From contig CM037777.1 of the NCBI GenBank assembly GCA_021229015.1, positions 55,009,089-55,073,088 of the forward strand: DNA of 64,000 nt, written 5' to 3'. The position numbers were made by a program, and so were the translations under genes. Positions 58,265-64,000 of the stretch are shown piece after piece; positions within the stretch are counted from its first letter, which is position 1; each line of letters begins with the position of its first letter. The notes under the pieces were generated by a model. That model ran no database searches and was not told the DNA's origin. It saw only the letters and a list, made by a program, of their open reading frames with translations. The DNA is from Solen grandis. Taxonomy: Eukaryota; Mollusca; Bivalvia; Adapedonta; Solenidae.

Positions 58265-58997
58265 GTTGGTGGAAATGACTCCAGTTAACTAAGGCAGCAA
58301 GGATTGTATCATGTTTTAGATTTTTGTTTAGTATTGCTAGATCTTGATTTTGAAATACCTTCATGGTCCATCTAGTCAAAACTGGATGGTCTTTAAGACT
58401 TAACAAGGTAAATGTGAACTGAAATGGGTCCCTCTTCTAAAAAATTAGTCCCCTGTATGTGGTTATTAATATTCTGTGTGATCAGTGAATGAAAAATAAC
58501 TGTGTTAGACTTCATTTATGTAGTGGCAAATTAATAACAGCAATATAAAGCTTAGGAAATCAAAGGGTGAACTTGGTGTCTCAGACGTATTCTTGAAGTT
58601 AATGGGAGGTCATGTACAATATGGTACAGTCAAACCTGTCTTAAGCACTCAGTCAAAAGATAAAGAGAAAGTGGCCTTTTAACAGATGTTGTTGCTATAT
58701 GAAGGTTAAAACATAAAATGAAATTCTATTTTGGTAATATCAAAACTGACAGCTAAATGCAGGTTTAACTGTATTCATATAGGACGTTGATATCAATATT
58801 TGGTAAGGACTTATGGCAAGAGTCTGTGATCATTTGGAGCAATTAGAATGGTTCATAGATTTGTTACAATTTTAACTATGTATATTTATAAACAATAATC
58901 AGATACTGTAGTCTTGTTGTTCATGAATATTGAAGAAGAAAACAAACAGTATACATTAGTTGTCATCCCCAAATTACCAGTACCAGTAAAAGAGTGG
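58265..58997. other. Non-genic stretch
   Basis: Nothing recognisable is seen. Confidence 0.4.
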
Positions 58998-59001
58998 TTA
59001 A

Positions 59002-59235
59002 CCCTTTCCCTCATAGAGGAAACCATGAAACGACCTATGCGAACAACATAAAACCAGATAAGCCTGCGAGTAACTCGCAGGCTGATCAGGTTTTATGCTG
59101 TTCCCTGCTCCTCAGTGGTCTGGAAATGAGGATTTTGTGATTCAATTTGGTAAGGTTTAACCGTGGTTTTCTGCAGATCAGGCTTTATGTGGTACCTATT
59201 GAGGGCGTCAAAATGAGTCTATATGAGGGAAAGGG
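59002..59235 (-). mobile_element. piggyBac-like MITE with central hairpin, copy 3
   Basis: It lies in opposite orientation to copies 1 and 2, flanked by TTAA at 58998-59001 and, after one extra T, TTAA at 59237-59240. It shares the same termini and hairpin but has more substitutions, so it is older than the other two. Confidence 0.85.
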
Positions 59236-60010
59236 TTTAAGCAGTTTGTTCACAGATCTTCATTGACTAAGAATTTGATTGTATACTATCTGTGTATTAC
59301 ATCAATCAATAACCATCTACAAATGCATGGTTAAGCAATGCAATATTCCATAATTTTGAAATTTATGGGTGGTTTCTCCATCACAGGCAATATTGTTACA
59401 AATGGTATTGAACCTATATGGTAAAACCAGGGTCTATATAGTAATATATTGTATTTAGAGACCCTGATAAAACCTGTATGTCAAATGTCTGCTTTTGGGA
59501 TACCATATGCTATATTTAACAGATTTTCCCCGATATGAGTGTTTAAGAAAATAGTGTTTTACCATGAAATGTGGCCTACACTTACTGAACTTATTTGTCA
59601 GGACACAAATACTTAACCATCATTAACAAGGGAGAGGAAAAGATCTTCCAATCATCTGTGAACATGCTGTTTTAAGGTATTAGCGCCCTACATTTGTAAT
59701 TGCCATATTCCATATTTTGCCACTGGATGGTACTATTTCTGTGAAACTTTGACACTTTGAAGACATTCAAAAATGAAAATATTGCACCTAGATTTTTTTT
59801 TAACTTATAAGTATTTAAGTTAACACTGAAGCCGACCGGAAATACCAGTACACTTTTTCTGTGAATATGAAAAGACTGAATTTGATCACAGGAGTTTGAA
59901 GTTCTGTCTATAAATAAATAATCTATAGTAAAAGATAAGCCTCATATATAAAAAAAATATACTGGGATTATTGTTTACTATATATTACTTATTTATTGAT
60001 ACAACTTCAA

Positions 60011-60261
60011 CTTGACTGTTTGAGTTTACCATCGCTTCAACAGTATTTCAGTCATATAGCGACGTCGAGCTAAATACAGGTGGACGAAGACCCCAAATGC
60101 ACGGAGGCATCCGGGTAGAACCACCGACCTACCGCAAGCCAGCTGGAAGGTGGAAGGCTTCCACACATGAAAATCCGAATGACCCAGCCTGGATTCGAAC
60201 CCACGTGGTGAGGGGCTGAGTGAGTGTAAGCGACTTTACTCTCTCGCCCACGGAGGCCCCC
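60011..60261 (-). mobile_element. tRNA-derived SINE (family A, copy 3, longest head)
   Basis: This copy keeps the furthest 5' head: in minus orientation it starts GGGGGCCTCCGTGGGCGAGA, which includes an A-box-like stretch, followed by the B box (GGTTCGAATCC). A perfect 13-bp target duplication, GATACAACTTCAA, flanks it at 59998-60010 and 60262-60274. Confidence 0.88.
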
Positions 60262-60377
60262 GATACAACTTCAAACTTGATTTGATTTATGAGAAAAAAC
60301 TTCTGGTAAAAAAATGCATTATATGATTCTGTTTCAAATTTCATGAAAAAAAAAAAGATTTAAACATGGAGAAAGTC

Positions 60378-60379
<2 letters not shown>

Positions 60380-60409
<30 letters not shown>
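60380..60409. repeat. 30-bp poly-T run
   Basis: An uninterrupted T homopolymer. Read on the minus strand it could be a retroposon tail, but no body is recognised next to it. Confidence 0.9.
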
Positions 60410-60411
<2 letters not shown>

Positions 60412-61197
60412 TTTTTAGGGGAGATAACTCTTGACAGCAAAACTAACAAGAGGAGGTAATAAAATAACTTTTGTCAAATGTCATAACATGTCATTTTGCC
60501 CCTAAGGTCTCTAATGTTTAGACATTTTAAAAGTTTATATTGTGAAGTTTTATGCATTGCTATGATGGAATTGATGGCTAAGAACTTAAAGCATATGCCT
60601 CCTAAATTGTAGGTGGGTTCAATCCCTTATTCTGATATATTTGATATCAATCCTTTACTCATGAATATTCATGTACAGTTTTATGACTTAATGAATATTA
60701 ACTGACTTAACTTTAAACAGTATAGGAAACAGTGGATGTTTTCTAAAATCTTTACCATGCAAATTACAATATTGTATGAGCAAACAGAGGAGACCATGAA
60801 CAGGCATCTCCTGACCTGGGTCAGCTCTGTTTGCAGCACTGGCGCTAGAACCGCATAATTACCACATACATTTCGTTCACTTTCACTGTATATTGAAACA
60901 TGGTAAGGAACGGAATCTGACATTACTTGAATACGGAGGTCGTAACATTGTACAAATGTATGCTTCCATTATATTCTATGCATGGTTCAATCAGTCTGAT
61001 ATTCATTTAACACAAGGTATACCGAATCATTGTATCATTGACTTTGGGTGTTCGAAGATGCTTAACAATTAGCAGATACCCTACTGTGCATATATTTGAC
61101 AGATGAGTTACTTCCCTTAGGGCTTTTCGGCTACAATATTTATTGCAGTGAGTTTCTGTAACAACACCACACCTTCCACTTCTCAAAAAATGTTTAA
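60410..61197. other. Downstream flank of the lectin gene
   Basis: A 14-bp palindrome CATGAATATTCATG lies near 60660-60673. No gene is seen. Confidence 0.4.
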
Positions 61198-62467
61198 TTA
61201 CATGTGTATTTCACAAATGTATGGATGCGTGTCGTCACAGTTGACGTCACCCCACTGATAATCGGCAGACTGGTACTGCAGTAATAGACACTGCTGCACG
61301 TTCCCCACGTTGTTGGGTTGGTCAGCATGCCAGTCTGTGTAGTTCAGCGGGTACGGGTAACCAGTGTCCGTCCAGACGAAATGTCCCTCCAGTCTCTCGT
61401 CGTTCCCGCTGGTGTAATAACCAGATGATCCTGCCGTTGTCAGCGCTGGTGAATAAATTGTGCAGTGTTTGGGATCGAGGTACATGTAATAGTATTCAAT
61501 CCATCATTAAGGTTTAGTGAGTTATTGAGAGTGATTAAAATAAGTTGTGAGAACTTCTTTCGTAATCGGTGTAAAAAGAAAAAAAGTTTAAATGTCCCAC
61601 CAACTATGATGCGAGGTACATGTATATAGTTTTTTAGTCTGTGCGTCCGTCCGTTTGTGCGTTCGTCCGTTTCATATCTTCGTGAAACTTGGTATTCATG
61701 TACATCGTGATATTAACGGTTTGATGAACATGGTAATGCTTCGAGTTTATCTTTACGTTCAAGCTTTTGTCTATGAAAATGATTTCACCTCATCATGAAA
61801 CTATACAAATGAACATTAAGATAAAAAAACTTTCAAAACTACAAGCAAATATTTTATTGCGACCAACGTATGCCAGCGGGGCATCAGTGTCACAGAGACA
61901 CATTATCTTGTATTTTTATTTTCTTATTATTATTAAGATTCCTTTGATCATGTATGATGATAAAATGTTGATGCATTATACGATCTTGGTATGAATTTCG
62001 AAGGAATGACATATATAGCGTAAATAAAACTATTGATAGTGCAGTGAATTCAGAATGAGAAACTGGAAGTTGAATGCCTTTAAACTATTTTCTGAATACA
62101 TTTTAGTACTATCTTTTTTTTATTCTATAATTAAGTTGAACTCAGTAATTTTAGATAAAGTCATTTTTTCCCCAATCAATACTACCTTATAGAAATGTAA
62201 TGAGGCATTTCTTCAACAGATTGTTGCATTTTTATGACCCACTTATTAAGTATTAAAAATAACACTAACTTGCATCATTTTGTAAAGTATCCAATAAAAA
62301 GTCTTGCTCTTTTTTCGTGTTCACGCTGACCAGGTGACCATTAGGTGCCTCGGTTTTGCACGTCTTGACTGCGTCGTACCAGTTGAGAGGCGAGATGTGG
62401 AATGTGTAGCAGGAGGTCTGGTTCCCAACTGTCAACTTTCTGGAACCAGCGGGGCACGTGGGGATTG
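61198..62467 (-). CDS. C-type lectin (partial; two CTLD exons)
   Basis: Two minus-strand exons form one C-type lectin-like domain. Exon 1 (62467-62270) runs from the acceptor ACAG| to the donor A|GTTAGT and has CPAGSRKL, SCYTF, NWYDAVKTC and LVSVNTKKEQDFL. Exon 2 (61430-61198, acceptor GGCAG|) has SSGYYTSGNDERLEGHFVWT, DWHADQPNN, QQCLLL, WGDVNCDDTHPYICE and the stop. The splice keeps frame. The paired Cys typical of the long-form fold are present. The sugar-binding site reads QPN in place of EPN or QPD, and WGD in place of WND, so specificity is not predictable. The domain begins right at an exon border, so a signal-peptide exon should lie upstream (above 62467); none is identified. In molluscs such lectins are usually secreted and take part in particle recognition in gut, gill or haemolymph; that role is inference. 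Confidence 0.9.
61615..61760. repeat. Dispersed repeat fragment in the lectin intron
   Basis: It carries GTCTGTGCGTCCGTCCGTTT then TTCATATCTTCGTGAAACTT, the start pattern of the same general class of repeats as at 57.4 kb. Confidence 0.4.
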
Positions 62468-62555
62468 CTGTGCGTTTTGTGGTTGAAAAAAAAAAGGGAC
62501 ATATGTACACTTATAATACATTAACAAATGTACCATTTGAAACGAACGCATGTCT

Positions 62556-62590
62556 TAAATACTGTCAATGGGGCGTTAAACCCAAACAAT
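62556..62590 (+). mobile_element. SINE family B 3' scrap
   Basis: TACTGTCAATGGGGCGTTAA followed by ACCCAAACAA matches the 3' end of the family B SINEs. Only about 35 bp remain. Confidence 0.45.
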
Positions 62591-63072
62591 CCACTAAATG
62601 TACATGCGGACATGTAATTAGGTAGGGTCAATTTGGTCTAAACGAAGTTTCATTCACAGCCCCTTTTTACAAACAAACCTTGGGTGTATTTATAACAAAT
62701 GCACACACACATTGAGCGTTAATCAGTAGACATGGGTCGAATTCAACCTACATATTTTTTACAATACTTAGTGCTCAACAATACAAAAATTATGTAGAAA
62801 CTCATTCCCACTATTCCTGTTATGTAAAATATTCAAGACGGTAACCTTGATGACTAACATTACTTGTAAAGAAATTAAATATTTGGGTATTTTTTTATTA
62901 AATGAAACAAGAATAATGGAATTAGCCGACAAATAATTAATGCTCCTAACATTATTTTGCTCCAGGGGGAGGATGGCGAGCATACACGGGATGTGACAGA
63001 ATACTGTTCCCGACAGGCGGGAATTTGACAGAATGGTTCCGAGTCCCGGGAAATGGATATAATCCGAATTTT
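62591..63072. other. Upstream flank of the lectin exons
   Basis: No signal-peptide exon or promoter of the lectin is recognisable. Nothing else is seen. Confidence 0.4.
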
Positions 63073-64000
63073 AGAACAGAACAGAACAGAACATATATTT
63101 TATTGACTTGTAAAAATTACATCGTCAAAATCAATACATGCACATTAAAATATAGTACTATTTAAGCATAATACCCTATATAATATAATATAGTTTCAAT
63201 TATTAAAATAGAAAATATGTAAGTATTGCAAATAAGCACAACGTATGTCAAATGATCAAATTTAACATTGATATATTTGCTCTTATAACAAATGTGTTTA
63301 TGTGTGTTTTTTATTAGATTGGCCAAATTATGACATATTTCAAAAACATGATATCCTAATAGTAATTGAAAGGAGACCCAATATGAGATTTAGTAAAGGA
63401 AAATAACATGGAAAAAAAATGAATGAAAAAAAAATAAATAATAATAATAATGGATGAAAAGTGGAAGAAAAGAGGACAAACCTCTAAATGCTTTATACTT
63501 ATTTCATATTGTTCAAAATTTTGTTTCTGGATTCTAAAGAAATTTTAACGTAAATGGCTAAATTAAAAAGGACAGACCTGTTTTCACTTTTCAACAATTC
63601 AATGAATTTTAACTCGGTCGGATTATTATAAAAATATAAATTAATAAATTTTTCTCTAATTTCTTTATATGTAGGACAGACTAGTATAAAATGAAATTCA
63701 GTCTCTACTTTTCTCATTGAACAACACTGACATAATCTCTCTTCTCGTACTAGTCTGTTTCTAGAGTATCTGCCTGTCTGTATCCTTAATGAATGAGAAC
63801 TTAATCTAATTTTTGTTAAGAAAAAACGAAGTGACGCTGGAAGAAAATCTAGATATGTTTCATAAACAAATGTAGGTTTAACAGAGTGATATACTTCTAG
63901 AACACTACTTGTTTCCTTTTTAGACATCCAATTTTGTATGAAATTATCAATTAACCTTTGTTTAAACACAACAGTAAACTTTTTAACATCAACCTTTTCG
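63073..64000 (-). mobile_element. LINE 3' end with (TTCTG)n tail, running off the window
   Basis: The minus-strand ORF is open from the right edge of the window to its stop near 63499. It contains FFLTKIRLSSHSLRIQTGRY and the zinc knuckle CQCCSMRKVETEFHFILVC followed by IREKFINLYFY. The 3' UTR continues to 63092 and ends in (TTCTG)n at about 63073-63092, the same kind of tail as the LINE ending at 34.32 kb. Reverse transcriptase and endonuclease would lie beyond 64000. No stop interrupts the visible part, so this copy is younger than the others here. Confidence 0.8.

Noticed and set aside
1..64000. Bacterial-type operon, phage or defence island
   Set aside because: GT-AG introns, Pol III SINEs, LINEs and animal gene families show nuclear animal DNA. 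No prokaryotic gene cluster is present.

Overview
The window is animal nuclear DNA, most likely from a bivalve mollusc. It is AT-rich, its genes have GT-AG introns, and it is crowded with transposon debris: tRNA-derived SINEs, short inverted-repeat DNA transposons, 5'-truncated LINEs, a mariner remnant, a DIRS/Ngaro-type tyrosine recombinase remnant and several minisatellites. The host genes fit a mollusc: a membrane-anchored laccase-type multicopper oxidase, a C-type lectin and MITD1. I cannot name the species from the sequence alone.

Layout. 0.7-1.8 kb: a decayed tyrosine recombinase split by a SINE. 3.0-4.1 kb: a hAT-like MITE, then a 26-bp minisatellite. 6.2-6.4 kb (minus): a probable first exon of a secreted Cys-rich protein. 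7.0-7.8 kb: a long foldback element. 9.5-10.0 kb: a minisatellite. 11.0-11.8 kb: a 3' LINE fragment with poly(A). 12.3-12.6 kb: a recent 135-bp tandem duplication. 18.65-23.09 kb (minus): the laccase gene. 26.1-32.4 kb: a large repeat complex holding two direct copies of a 1.4-1.7 kb sequence dense in CRE and E-box motifs. 32.8-34.3 kb: a LINE fragment. 35.3-36.2 kb: a mariner pseudogene. 36.2-37.3 kb: a CpG-rich promoter-like block, a C2H2 mini-ORF and a possible solo LTR. 38.8-39.1 kb: a piggyBac-like MITE inside a SINE head. 42.9-43.4 kb: an unidentified 142-codon ORF. 45.6-46.0 kb: a 19-bp minisatellite. 46.1-48.2 kb: a LINE pseudogene. 48.33-48.43 kb: a 100-N scaffold gap. 48.9-57.2 kb (plus): MITD1, with at least seven mobile-element insertions in its introns. 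59.0 and 60.0 kb: another MITE and another SINE. 61.2-62.5 kb (minus): a C-type lectin. 63.1-64.0 kb (minus): a LINE 3' end running off the window.

The host genes are functionally unrelated: a secretory-pathway oxidase, a cytoplasmic ESCRT-linked abscission protein and a secreted or surface lectin. They look like ordinary single genes separated by transposon-rich DNA. The window's strongest content is its nested insertions, many with readable target-site duplications. They give a relative order of insertion: the SINE is younger than the recombinase, the hAT MITE is younger than its host SINE, and the piggyBac-like MITE is younger than its host SINE. I found no convincing new multi-gene system. 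The most unusual items are the CRE/E-box repeat complex, the hairpin-centred MITE family and the secreted Cys-rich first exon.
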